A stretch of DNA of 64,000 bases from an uncultured Verrucomicrobiota bacterium (lineage in GTDB: Bacteria > Verrucomicrobiota > Verrucomicrobiia > Opitutales > Seribacteraceae): positions 1 to 64,000 of the forward strand of contig CACHJU010000005.1 of the NCBI GenBank assembly GCA_902580225.1, written 5' to 3'. Shown piece by piece: positions 36,226 through 45,108 of this stretch. The notes under the pieces are model-generated. The model made no database searches. It was not told the DNA's origin and saw only the letters and a program-made list of their open reading frames with translations. Positions within the stretch are counted from its first letter, which is position 1. Every line of letters begins with the position of its first letter. The translations under genes were made by a program, and so were the position numbers.

Positions 36226-37221
36226 ATGATCTCCTTTCTTAAAGAGTCCACTCAATTTGCCCAAGCCCTTTATGACTTAAAGGGACATTCTGTGCTTGTG
36301 CTTGGTCATCGTCGACCGGACGGGGATTGTATTGGTTCGCAAGTGGGTTTGACCCGTGTTTTGATTGAACTTGGAATTGATGCGAAGGCTGTAAATGAGG
36401 ATCCTGTTCCTAGGACATTGAAAAAATTTATTGGAAATACTCCGTTTTTCGCTCCACATGAAATAGAAGGAAATGATTTTACAATCGTAACAGTGGACTG
36501 TGCAGATAAGCATAGAATTGGAGAGGATTTATGTAAAAGATTTCCAGACATTTTTCTTAATGTGGATCACCATGTTTCCAATAACAATTATGCAAAATTG
36601 AATTTAGTCCTTTCAAATGCATCGGCAACTGGTGAGATTTTAGCTAAATTCTTTCTGGACTGTGAAATGAAAATAGATTCGACCACTGCCGAAGCTCTGT
36701 ATGTTGGAATTGCCACCGATACTGGACAGTTTTGTTATTCTGGAACTGATGCATCCGTTTTTGAAGTTTGCCGTAGATTATGTGAATATGGAGCAGTCCC
36801 TGCATTGGTTGCCCACGAATTATACGAAAGAGAAAAACCGGGAAGGGTTCAACTCTTACAACGATTTTTAGCCAGTTTTCAAATGGAACACCAAAATCGT
36901 GTGTGCATTGGAACTATTAGGGATTCATATTATGAAGAAACCAATACGCAACCTGAAGATGCCGAGGGATTTGTAGATTATGCTCGCTCTATGGAAGGGG
37001 TAGAAATTGGTGCTTTAGTTGAAGAAAAGAGTGGGAAGCTCAAGGGGAGTTTGAGGGCCAAAGATATTCGTTTTCGCGTCGATCTCTTAGCGAAACAATT
37101 TAGTGGGGGTGGTCATGCTTGTGCTGCAGGTTTTAATGTGAGTAAACCTTTGAATCAATTTTATCCCGAATTAGTGGATGCGATTGGCCTGCATTTGGAA
37201 AAAGTGGAAGAGAAAAGTTAA
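36226..37221 (+). CDS. nrnA: DHH-family oligoribonuclease / pAp phosphatase NrnA
   Basis: 331 residues. DHH metal motifs are 'GHRRPDGDCIGSQ', 'VDCAD' and 'VDHHVSNNN'. The C-terminal DHHA1 domain has 'KQFSGGGHACAAGF'. NrnA degrades nanoRNAs and 3'-phosphoadenosine 5'-phosphate. In many bacteria it neighbours truB and ribF, and here its stop shares one base with the truB start (37221). Length is normal. Confidence 0.92.
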   Translation: MISFLKESTQFAQALYDLKGHSVLVLGHRRPDGDCIGSQVGLTRVLIELGIDAKAVNEDPVPRTLKKFIGNTPFFAPHEIEGNDFTIVTVDCADKHRIGEDLCKRFPDIFLNVDHHVSNNNYAKLNLVLSNASATGEILAKFFLDCEMKIDSTTAEALYVGIATDTGQFCYSGTDASVFEVCRRLCEYGAVPALVAHELYEREKPGRVQLLQRFLASFQMEHQNRVCIGTIRDSYYEETNTQPEDAEGFVDYARSMEGVEIGALVEEKSGKLKGSLRAKDIRFRVDLLAKQFSGGGHACAAGFNVSKPLNQFYPELVDAIGLHLEKVEEKS

Positions 37222-37949
37222 TGAATGGACAGGATCCAGTTTTTGAAGGAATTCTTTTGTTGGATAAACCATTAGGTATAACATCTCACGACATAGTCGA
37301 TCGTTTGAGGCGGAAATTAAAGATGAAGAAGATTGGGCATGCGGGGACTCTCGACCCATTGGCTACTGGGCTCATGATCATGTTGATAGGTAAAGCTACC
37401 AAGGTTTCTCAGTTCCTTATTAGTCTGGATAAAAGTTACGATGGAGAATTCCTTCTCGGGGTCGAAACAGATAGTCAAGATTCGGATGGTAAGGTTGTCG
37501 CTGAAAAGCTTGTTTCTGATGAAATTAATCGAGAGTGCATTGAGCTTGAAATGAAGGCTTTTCTTGGGGATCAGTATCAAACGCCACCTATGTTTTCGGC
37601 CAAGAAAATTGACGGGGTTCCCCTTTACAAGATGGCAAGAAAAGGCAAGACAGTTGAACGGGAACCTCGTTTTATCAGAATTAACGAATTCATATTGAGA
37701 AGTTGGAATTCTCCGAAGGGTGAATTCAGTTTGGCAAGTAGTAAAGGAACCTATGTGCGTACGGTTTTACATGATCTTGGGAGAAACTTAGGATGTGGAG
37801 CTCATCTTACTGCATTGCGAAGAACGAAAATTGATCAATTTGAAATTGAAGGGGTAAAGACATTAGAAGAAATTGAAATGATGCCTTTAAATGATTTTCA
37901 ATCAATTTTAATTCCGATTAATAAAGCAGTTCCCACTCATGTTCTCTAA
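37221..37949 (+). CDS. truB: tRNA pseudouridine-55 synthase
   Basis: 242 residues. The catalytic Asp is D45 in 'GHAGTLDPLATG'. 'LLLDKPLGITSHDIV' and 'KGTYVRTVLHDLG' are typical. It makes pseudouridine 55 in the T-loop of tRNAs. It is shorter than E. coli TruB (314), lacking most of the C-terminal PUA domain, as in many bacteria. The start touches the nrnA stop, and the end overlaps ribF by 11 bp. Confidence 0.95.
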   Translation: MNGQDPVFEGILLLDKPLGITSHDIVDRLRRKLKMKKIGHAGTLDPLATGLMIMLIGKATKVSQFLISLDKSYDGEFLLGVETDSQDSDGKVVAEKLVSDEINRECIELEMKAFLGDQYQTPPMFSAKKIDGVPLYKMARKGKTVEREPRFIRINEFILRSWNSPKGEFSLASSKGTYVRTVLHDLGRNLGCGAHLTALRRTKIDQFEIEGVKTLEEIEMMPLNDFQSILIPINKAVPTHVL

Positions 37950-38904
37950 CTTGATGGAGGTTTTCACCTCAATTGAAGACTTGGGTAGAAGTTCGGAAAA
38001 GCCGATTTATCTGGCTTTGGGAATGTTTGATGGGGTCCACTTAGGTCATCGAGCAGTTCTTTCTCAAGTTAGGAAGATTGCTAATGAAAATAATGGTTTA
38101 TCAGTTGCCTTTACTTTTCCTGATCACCCCGCCTCTTTTCTGCGCCCCGAGAGTGCTCCGAAGCTGTTGATGAATAAAGATGAAAAAGCAATTCGATTGC
38201 TGGGTACTGGGGTAGATGCAGTAGTTTTACGAACATTTGATCAAGAATTTGCCAATGTTGAAGGAATGCATTTCCCCTCTTTTCTTATTGCCCGAATTCC
38301 CAGTTTAGAAGGACTATGCGTAGGAGAGAACTTTCGGTTTGGGAAAGGACGAACTGGGGACAGTGAGTATTTAAAAAAATACGGAATTGAAGTAGGATTA
38401 TCTGTGGAGGTGGTGGGATCTGAATTGTTTTCCGAATTACCTGTTAGTAGTTCGAGGATACGTGAAGCATTGTCTAAGGGTGAAATCGAAGAAGTAAACA
38501 AAATGCTTGGTTGGAAATATACAATTTCCTCTAAGGTTTTAAAAGGGAAAGGAATGGGGAGAGAAATCGGTTTCCCTACGATTAATCTTCCATGGTCACC
38601 CGATTCAAAGCCCGCTTATGGGGTATACATTGGAAGAGTGGGGTGCAGAGATGATCGGAAAGAAAAATTTGCGATTGCGAATTATGGTCTACGACCAACA
38701 GTAGAAGAAGGTGTAACCCAACCTCTCTTGGAAGTTCATCTTTTGGATCCGATAGATGAAGGCTTCGGGATGATGGGAGAGACTTTATACATGAGCTTGG
38801 AAGCTTTCCTTAGGAAGGAGCAAAAATTCGATTCCGTGGAAGACTTACGCAGTCAAATTAAACGGGATCTTATAAGTGCAGAAGGTTTTCGTAATAAAAT
38901 TTAA
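37939..38904 (+). CDS. ribF: bifunctional riboflavin kinase / FAD synthetase
   Basis: 321 residues. The N-terminal FAD synthetase has the nucleotidyltransferase motif 'GMFDGVHLGHR' and, later, 'SSSRIREALSKG'. The C-terminal riboflavin kinase (~185-315) has 'GREIGFPTINL'. It converts riboflavin to FMN and FAD. ATG 37939 overlaps truB by 11 bp; a second Met five codons later is possible. The stop overlaps the convergent mutM stop by 2 bp. Confidence 0.94.
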   Translation: MFSNLMEVFTSIEDLGRSSEKPIYLALGMFDGVHLGHRAVLSQVRKIANENNGLSVAFTFPDHPASFLRPESAPKLLMNKDEKAIRLLGTGVDAVVLRTFDQEFANVEGMHFPSFLIARIPSLEGLCVGENFRFGKGRTGDSEYLKKYGIEVGLSVEVVGSELFSELPVSSSRIREALSKGEIEEVNKMLGWKYTISSKVLKGKGMGREIGFPTINLPWSPDSKPAYGVYIGRVGCRDDRKEKFAIANYGLRPTVEEGVTQPLLEVHLLDPIDEGFGMMGETLYMSLEAFLRKEQKFDSVEDLRSQIKRDLISAEGFRNKI

Positions 38905-39701
38905 ATTTTTTTTTGTAGGCTCGGACACCAGCAAGATGTCCTTCCTCCAATTTTTTCTCGAATTAGAGGCGATTTAGTCTTGGGGCAGAGTAACCCGTTT
39001 TTCCATCTTGAATGAAAAAGCCATCCCTTGGGTGGGTCACCTCCGTGTTTTCCAACAGATTGCATGGCACCACGAGCAACAAAAAGGATTTGTTTGAAAA
39101 GTTTTTTTGCACCTGAATGGTTTATCATTTTCCCTAGTGTTGATGGATGTATATGAGCCCGCCATAGCACTTCGTCGGCCATCCAATTTCCCATTCCAGG
39201 GAAATATCTTTGATCTAGCAGGAGGGCTTTGATTGGTCTGCGGTTATGTCTATTAAGAGCATTTAAAAGGATATCTAATTGAAATTTTCTCTCGAGCATT
39301 GAAGTTGGGAGCCTTTCCCACCATTCAGGCCCGGATTCTCCAATGTGAAGGCGAAGACGTCCGAATTGACGGGGATCACGAAAAGTGAGAATTTGAGAAG
39401 ATTGTCTGAGTACAAGTGCATCATATTTAGTAGGAATATATTCGATTGATTCGACTGCTAGACTACCTGTCATACCTAGATGAATCCCTAGCCATTTATT
39501 GTTGGAAAAGGAAAAAAGCATTTGTTTGCCATGTGTGAATGACGAATTTAATAAGGTACCGATAAGGTTTTTTTTAAAATCTAGTCGGTTGTTTTCTCTG
39601 AATACTCGGGAAGTTGGATTGGTAATCACATCTTGAATACAACTACCTAATCCGTTTTTCCACTGCTTACAGGAATAGGCTACTTCAGCGAGTTCTGGCA
39701 T
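38901..39701 (-). CDS. Fpg/Nei-family DNA glycosylase with altered zinc finger
   Basis: 266 residues. It starts MPELAEV, with the catalytic Pro and Glu at positions 2 and 3. The lysine is in 'THGKQMLF', and the helix-two-turn-helix is in 'PGMGNWMADEVLW'. It removes oxidised bases and cuts abasic sites. The C-terminal zinc finger is unusual: relative to CxxC...CxxC the first Cys is kept, the second is Thr ('CPKT'), the third is kept ('CWC') and the fourth is Leu ('CPSLQ'). The Arg of 'GGRT' remains. Zinc binding is therefore doubtful, as in 'zincless' relatives such as NEIL1. Confidence 0.88.
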   Translation of the reverse strand: MPELAEVAYSCKQWKNGLGSCIQDVITNPTSRVFRENNRLDFKKNLIGTLLNSSFTHGKQMLFSFSNNKWLGIHLGMTGSLAVESIEYIPTKYDALVLRQSSQILTFRDPRQFGRLRLHIGESGPEWWERLPTSMLERKFQLDILLNALNRHNRRPIKALLLDQRYFPGMGNWMADEVLWRAHIHPSTLGKMINHSGAKKLFKQILFVARGAMQSVGKHGGDPPKGWLFHSRWKNGLLCPKTKSPLIREKIGGRTSCWCPSLQKKI

Positions 39702-39718
39702 GATTGTTGGCTTTCAGG

Positions 39719-41410
39719 TTATTCAGTGTTTAGCTTAAGAAGCCTTTGACGGGTTGAACGGTCTGATTTTCGGTTAGTTATAATTTCAATTACTTGAATA
39801 CCAAAACGGATGGGTTCTTTGATGAGTTTAACAACATGATTCCAATTTTCTGGTTTAACATAATTAATTTGATGTGCTTTGCAAAGGTCTGAAAATATAA
39901 CTCTTTGCGGTGTAGCAAAACACTTTTCAAATTCAGGTTCTTCAGCAATTGGAAGATTCTCGAAGATTCCACCCCCGTTATTGTTTATTAAAAAAATAGT
40001 TAGACTTCCTTCGAATTCTTTATTGAAAAACAGGGCATTAGAATCATGTAAAAAAGCAAGTTCTCCAGTAAGCAGATAAGTGGGAGTTCGGGATTTATGG
40101 GCAATTCCAAGTGCAGTGCTTATTGTACCATCGATACCATTAACGCCCCGATTTCCAAAAAGTTTCCGTTTTTTAACACTCGGTTTCCAAAACCATTCCA
40201 AATCCCGGATCGGCATACTGTTAGCGACATGTAGAAATGTCTCATGGGGCATATATTCTGAAAGTAATCGCACCACTTTGCCTTCAAAAAATGGATGCTC
40301 TTGTTGAAAAGCTTTTTCAAGTTTAGATTCGACAAGGTTTTCCGCATTTTTCCAAGACTTAATCCAATCTGTTTGATTAGATGTCAGCGAAAGAGAGGAT
40401 AAGAAGCGGTAATCTAGCTGAAATGAAAGGCTCGGACTTATTAATGGATCAACATTGATTCCGCGAGGTTCAATCACAATTCTTTTTGCACTGCATTCTT
40501 CAATCCACTTACGAAGAGTTTTTGAAGTAGGCAAAGCCCCTAAACTGATTATCAGATCAGGTTTACCAATCTTTAAAAAGGAAGGATCCCTTAGCAGGTT
40601 TTCATAACGAAGAATACGGTTATCGTAAGGGTATTCCCTAAGAGGCGAAAGTGAATCGCAAAAAACTGGCATTTTATTCCTTTTAAGCCACTCGAGAATG
40701 AATTCAATTGGCACTTTTTCTCCCACAATGATCAAAGGGAATTTACAGGATTTAATTTCCTTTTGAATTGAATCGATTAAATCAGGGTTTTTAAATTTAG
40801 TTTGTTTTGGTAATTCGGTTTTGAGTAAGACTTGCAATTTGTCGGTATACTTAGGAATAAAAGGTTCGCGAAAAGGAAAGTTTAAGTGAACTGGGCCTGG
40901 GTTTAAACCAATACTTTCTGCATGAGCAAGACACAAACTTTGTCGAAGAGAATGAATTTCTGAATTTTTAGAACTCGGTAAGTTTATTTCGGTAAAAGAA
41001 CGGACGAAAGAACCAAAAATTTTGATTTGGTTGATTGTTTGCCCGGCACCGCAATCCCTTAGTTCAGGAGGGCGGTCGGCCGAAAGAAGGAGTAAAGGAA
41101 TACTTGAGTGCGACGCTTCTGCGAGAGCAGGGAACCAATGAGTTGGTGCGGAGCCTGAGGTACATAGCAAAACGGAGGGTTTCTGATTACGTTTAGCAAA
41201 ACCTAGAGCAATAAAGGCAGCACTTCTTTCGTCCAGAATTGGCGAGCAATCTATATCAGGATGTCTATTGAATCCTAAGACTAAAGGGGTTGAACGAGAT
41301 CCGGGTGAAAAAAATACATTCGTCACCCCTAGCTCGTGGAGGGTTTGAGCGACCACTTCACCCCAAATGTGATTTGCTTTGGCGGTAGTTTCGAGATCTT
41401 GATCATTCAT
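39719..41410 (-). CDS. menD: MenD, SEPHCHC synthase
   Basis: 563 residues from ATG 41410; the frame opens at TTG 41443, but the ATG gives the normal 8-bp overlap with menF. A thiamine-diphosphate enzyme that joins isochorismate and 2-oxoglutarate in menaquinone synthesis. 'FSPGSRSTPL', 'DERSAAFIALGFAK' and 'NRGVNGIDGTISTALG' (ThDP-binding) are typical. It follows menF directly, with yidD upstream. Confidence 0.94.
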   Translation of the reverse strand: MNDQDLETTAKANHIWGEVVAQTLHELGVTNVFFSPGSRSTPLVLGFNRHPDIDCSPILDERSAAFIALGFAKRNQKPSVLLCTSGSAPTHWFPALAEASHSSIPLLLLSADRPPELRDCGAGQTINQIKIFGSFVRSFTEINLPSSKNSEIHSLRQSLCLAHAESIGLNPGPVHLNFPFREPFIPKYTDKLQVLLKTELPKQTKFKNPDLIDSIQKEIKSCKFPLIIVGEKVPIEFILEWLKRNKMPVFCDSLSPLREYPYDNRILRYENLLRDPSFLKIGKPDLIISLGALPTSKTLRKWIEECSAKRIVIEPRGINVDPLISPSLSFQLDYRFLSSLSLTSNQTDWIKSWKNAENLVESKLEKAFQQEHPFFEGKVVRLLSEYMPHETFLHVANSMPIRDLEWFWKPSVKKRKLFGNRGVNGIDGTISTALGIAHKSRTPTYLLTGELAFLHDSNALFFNKEFEGSLTIFLINNNGGGIFENLPIAEEPEFEKCFATPQRVIFSDLCKAHQINYVKPENWNHVVKLIKEPIRFGIQVIEIITNRKSDRSTRQRLLKLNTE

Positions 41411-42842
41411 TGGAAAGAGTAGTTCTTCCCGTGATAACTTCAAGCATCGCTTCTAATTTTAAATCGGTTTCAGACTTTTCATTAGCAGGGAGAGAACCTT
41501 TTACAATTCCAGCTCCTGCATAAAGAGTAAGTGAGTTGGGCATGATTTTTCCGCATCGGATAGGAACCATGAATTCCCCGCGTCCACGAGAGTCAAACCA
41601 ACCCGCGATTCCTGAATACCAACCACGTGAAAAACCCTCAAGTTGGCGAACAAGTGGTAATGCTTTTTCACGGGGAGATCCACCCATTGCAGGGGTCGGA
41701 TGAAGGGCGGAAAGAGCATCGAAAGGATGAACATGGCTGGGTAATTTTGCCCTTAAAGGAGTACGTACATGTTGTAGGTTAGCTAGACGAAGAAGACGAG
41801 ATTTACCCTCTTTACATTCAGAGATTCCACAAGATGCTAGTCTCCTTAAAATAGAATCTATGACTAGTCTGTGTTCGTGCACCTCCTTTTCACGGCCAAG
41901 TAAGGTTTTGCCTAAATGAGCATCTTTTCCGGCGGAAGGACCTCGGGGAGCGGTACCTGCGACAGCTTCCGTTTCAAGAGAATTACCCGAAATTCGGGAA
42001 AGTATTTCAGGAGTTGCTCCAATGAACATTCCCAAATCTGGTGTGGTCATGCAAAAGGTATAGCAGTCTGGAAACCTATTTCGTAAGGAGTGTGCAATTG
42101 AAAAATAAGGTATTTGAGTGTTAGTCTGATAAATTAATTTACGGGCAAGAACAATTTTGGATATATCCCCTTTATTGATGAATTGAAGAGCTTTTTTAAC
42201 CGTTTGCTCATAAACGCTTTTTTCTAATGGGGTGCCCAGTTTGACTTTAACTGGGGTAGTATACTCTGGACGATAATCTGGTAGACTGTTTAATTCATTA
42301 AAAGATATCCGAACTTGTTTTGCTAACCGATGTGGATTCGCATTTGGTGCTATTTTGCTGTTTATGACAATTAGATGAGAACCTCCGTTGCGTACAATTT
42401 GCCATCGTGGAAGAAAAACTTGAAGTGCAGGATTTTTTGAGTTTGCGGAATTTTTTTCGAAGGTGGCGTTTATGAAAAGTGTGGGTCCAGAACCTTCCAC
42501 TTTATTATCTCCGGCTACCCGAGTCCGGGAAAGAAGATTCTCCGACCACACCTTTGCATTTTGAAAGCGTTGGGAACCATTAAAATTTGATTTCACAATG
42601 GAGTCCCCACAAGCAACAGAGAACTCTTCTGTCTGTTTTTCGAAGAAACAAATTGATCGGGTTGGATCGTGAATTTGTTCAAGAATCGCTAATGGATCGT
42701 TAAAGCTAGTCTCAAATGTGATGGACGAAAAAAGAGTGCTATTTTCTCTTTTAGCCTCATTTAGGCATAACTCAAAAAAAGGAACGAGATCCGTTTGTTT
42801 GTCACAAATTATAGGAGTGATCGTTGAATACGAATTATTCAT
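41403..42842 (-). CDS. menF: isochorismate synthase MenF
   Basis: 479 residues of the chorismate-utilising family. The catalytic region has 'AGTAPRGPSAGKDAHLG', 'HEHRLVIDSI', 'HPTPAMGGSPREKAL' and 'LYAGAGIVKGS'. It converts chorismate to isochorismate for menaquinone. Anthranilate or salicylate synthase are less likely because menD follows. The C-terminal part is well conserved; residues 1-200 are more variable, as usual. It overlaps yidD by 8 bp and menD by 8 bp. Confidence 0.92.
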   Translation of the reverse strand: MNNSYSTITPIICDKQTDLVPFFELCLNEAKRENSTLFSSITFETSFNDPLAILEQIHDPTRSICFFEKQTEEFSVACGDSIVKSNFNGSQRFQNAKVWSENLLSRTRVAGDNKVEGSGPTLFINATFEKNSANSKNPALQVFLPRWQIVRNGGSHLIVINSKIAPNANPHRLAKQVRISFNELNSLPDYRPEYTTPVKVKLGTPLEKSVYEQTVKKALQFINKGDISKIVLARKLIYQTNTQIPYFSIAHSLRNRFPDCYTFCMTTPDLGMFIGATPEILSRISGNSLETEAVAGTAPRGPSAGKDAHLGKTLLGREKEVHEHRLVIDSILRRLASCGISECKEGKSRLLRLANLQHVRTPLRAKLPSHVHPFDALSALHPTPAMGGSPREKALPLVRQLEGFSRGWYSGIAGWFDSRGRGEFMVPIRCGKIMPNSLTLYAGAGIVKGSLPANEKSETDLKLEAMLEVITGRTTLSNE

Positions 42843-43128
42843 GATCAGAATTTATTTTATTTGAACTACAAACAGGGTCGTACCCTCCAGGATGCATTGG
42901 ATTGCAGCGAGCAATTCGAGTAAAGGTTTTCCACAGTGCTTTGGGGAGAGAGAACAATTTAAGACACTCCAAAGCATATTCTGAACATGTGGGATGAAAA
43001 CGGCAGGAGGCGTAAGGACCTAAAATGAATTGTTTAATTGGGGAAAAAATTCGATAAATTTTTATAAATACAACGAATGGAAATGCAATGACACGTCCAA
43101 ACAATCCAATATTAGACTCGTGTAACAT
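42835..43128 (-). CDS. yidD: membrane protein insertion efficiency factor YidD
   Basis: 97 residues with the DUF37 signature 'GPYASCRFHPTCSEYALECL' and 'RIARCNPMHPGGYDPV', with three conserved cysteines. The protein is thought to help YidC insert membrane proteins. It usually lies beside rnpA and yidC; here it is directly upstream of menF with an 8-bp overlap, an unusual location. Length is normal. Confidence 0.93.
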   Translation of the reverse strand: MLHESNIGLFGRVIAFPFVVFIKIYRIFSPIKQFILGPYASCRFHPTCSEYALECLKLFSLPKALWKTFTRIARCNPMHPGGYDPVCSSNKINSDHE

Positions 43129-43203
43129 TTTTATAGTATATCGGTTTTAGCCTTCATTCTCAAAGTAAACTATCTAGAAATCAATCTATTACCTATCCAA
43201 AGA

Positions 43204-45081
43204 TTATTTTTCAGGCAATTGACGAAATACTGGCAAAGCTTTGGAATTAATTTCGTCATTAATCTCTTCAATAAAACTTTCAATTGTTGAAGAACCGTCT
43301 AGTTTTGGATTTGCTCGCGAACGGATCGCAACCTTTCCTTCTTCAACTTCTTTTTTTCCTAAAATCAACATGTGTGGAATTTTATCCTTTTCCGCCTTTC
43401 TGATTTTGGCTCCAAGTTTTCCAGAAAGACTATCAATACCGGCTCGGATGCCGAGGTTCTTTAAAACAATAAGGTGCTCTTCTGCATTCTCAATTAAATC
43501 ATCGTTCATGGGCAGAATCCTAACCTGTTCTGGAGCCAACCAAGTTGGGAAATTTCCGGCAAAGTGTTCAATTAAAACGCCACAAAATCTTTCCATCGAG
43601 CCGAATGGAGCACGATGAATCATGACTGGACGATGATCTTTATTGTCTGATCCAACATACGAAAGGTCGAAGCGCTCAGGTAAGTTGTAATCTACTTGAA
43701 CTGTACCTAACTGCCATTCTCGCCCGATCACATCCTTGACCACAAAATCAATTTTTGGACCATAAAAGGCGGCTTCGCCAAGTTCTTCCTCGTAGTCAAC
43801 TCCTAAAGTCTTGACTGCTTTTCGTAAAGCAGTCTCGGCTTTATCCCATGCTTCGGGTTTACCCACATATTTATCGGAGTCCGGATCCCGCAAGCTCACA
43901 CGAACACGATAGTCATTCATACCTAAGACTGAAAAAACCAATTTAACGAGTCCTAGGCAGCCCTGAATTTCTTCTTGCAGTTGGTCTTCACGAAGGAATA
44001 GGTGAGCGTCATCTTGGGTGAACCCGCGTACTCTGGTCATACCATTAAGTTCTCCTGATTGTTCCCAGCGATAGACAGTACCGAATTCGGCTAACTTTAT
44101 AGGCAGGTCCCGATATGACCTTTGTTCAGATTTGTAAATGCTCATGTGCATAGGGCAGTTCATCGGCCTAAGCAAATAGCCATCAATTTCTCCTTGATCT
44201 AGTTTGTTCTCCAATTCTGCACTCGAGTAACCTTCCTTAGCGAATCCCGATAAACAGTCACGGTGAATTATCGGAGGATACTGAGAGTCCTGATAATAAG
44301 GAAAGTGACCGGATGTTCGAAAAAGATCAAGTTTTCCAATGTGTGGGGTGTACACTTGAGAGTATCCCTGTTTTGTAAGTTCTAAGGTAATGAACTTTTC
44401 AAGTTCCTGCCGAATAATAGCACCTTTGGGTTTCCATAATACAAGACCCTGCCCAGTCATATCGTCGATGTGGAATAGTCCCATTTCCCGCCCGATATTT
44501 CGGTGGTCTCTTTTTTTTGCTTCTTCGATCCTTTGGAGGTGCTCGACCAATTCGTCTTTGGTTGGGAATGCTGTGCCGTAAATTCTTTGTAATTGCTTGT
44601 TTGCTGAGTCTCCACGGTGATAAGAACCTGCGACATGAAGAAGTTTAAAGGCTTTAATTTTTTTTGTGTACGACACATGAGTTCCTGCACAAAGATCATG
44701 AAATTCTCCGTTTTTATAAAAAGAAATCGTTTCTCCTTCAGGAATATCGCTTAAACGACCTAATTTGTAAGTTTCCTGTCCCATCTCAGAAATAATTCTT
44801 TTAGCTTCATCTCGGGAAACCTCCAGTTTTTCAAACCTCTGATTTTCCTTAACAATTTTTTTCATTTCAACTTCAATTTCTTCAATAATCTCAGGTGTAA
44901 ATGCTAATTCAGAATCAAAGTCGTAATAAAAGCCATTTTCGGTGGGTGGACCGATATCTAATTTTGTGTCGGGGTAAAGCCGCAAAACTGCGGTCGCTAG
45001 TACATGTGCGGCTGAATGTCGAATTTCATCCAATGTGGTCATTTCCTTCATATTGCTTGTATTATCTAAATGAGCAGGCAA
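43204..45081 (-). CDS. thrS: threonyl-tRNA synthetase without TGS domain
   Basis: 625 residues. It begins at the editing domain ('HSAAHVLATAV', 'HDLCAGTHVSYT'), followed by the class II core ('MNCPMHMSIYKS', 'MTRVRGFTQDDAHLF', 'HRAPFGSMERFCG') and the anticodon-binding domain (~530-620). The N-terminal TGS domain of E. coli ThrS is missing. A ~35-residue insert near residues 275-310, before 'RPMNCP', lengthens the catalytic domain. Start TTG 45081 is preceded by CAGG; ATG 45051 is the alternative. It lies 27 bp after metH. Confidence 0.93.
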   Translation of the reverse strand: MPAHLDNTSNMKEMTTLDEIRHSAAHVLATAVLRLYPDTKLDIGPPTENGFYYDFDSELAFTPEIIEEIEVEMKKIVKENQRFEKLEVSRDEAKRIISEMGQETYKLGRLSDIPEGETISFYKNGEFHDLCAGTHVSYTKKIKAFKLLHVAGSYHRGDSANKQLQRIYGTAFPTKDELVEHLQRIEEAKKRDHRNIGREMGLFHIDDMTGQGLVLWKPKGAIIRQELEKFITLELTKQGYSQVYTPHIGKLDLFRTSGHFPYYQDSQYPPIIHRDCLSGFAKEGYSSAELENKLDQGEIDGYLLRPMNCPMHMSIYKSEQRSYRDLPIKLAEFGTVYRWEQSGELNGMTRVRGFTQDDAHLFLREDQLQEEIQGCLGLVKLVFSVLGMNDYRVRVSLRDPDSDKYVGKPEAWDKAETALRKAVKTLGVDYEEELGEAAFYGPKIDFVVKDVIGREWQLGTVQVDYNLPERFDLSYVGSDNKDHRPVMIHRAPFGSMERFCGVLIEHFAGNFPTWLAPEQVRILPMNDDLIENAEEHLIVLKNLGIRAGIDSLSGKLGAKIRKAEKDKIPHMLILGKKEVEEGKVAIRSRANPKLDGSSTIESFIEEINDEINSKALPVFRQLPEK

Positions 45082-45108
45082 AAACCTGCAATGCCAAAGG
45101 AAAGCGTT

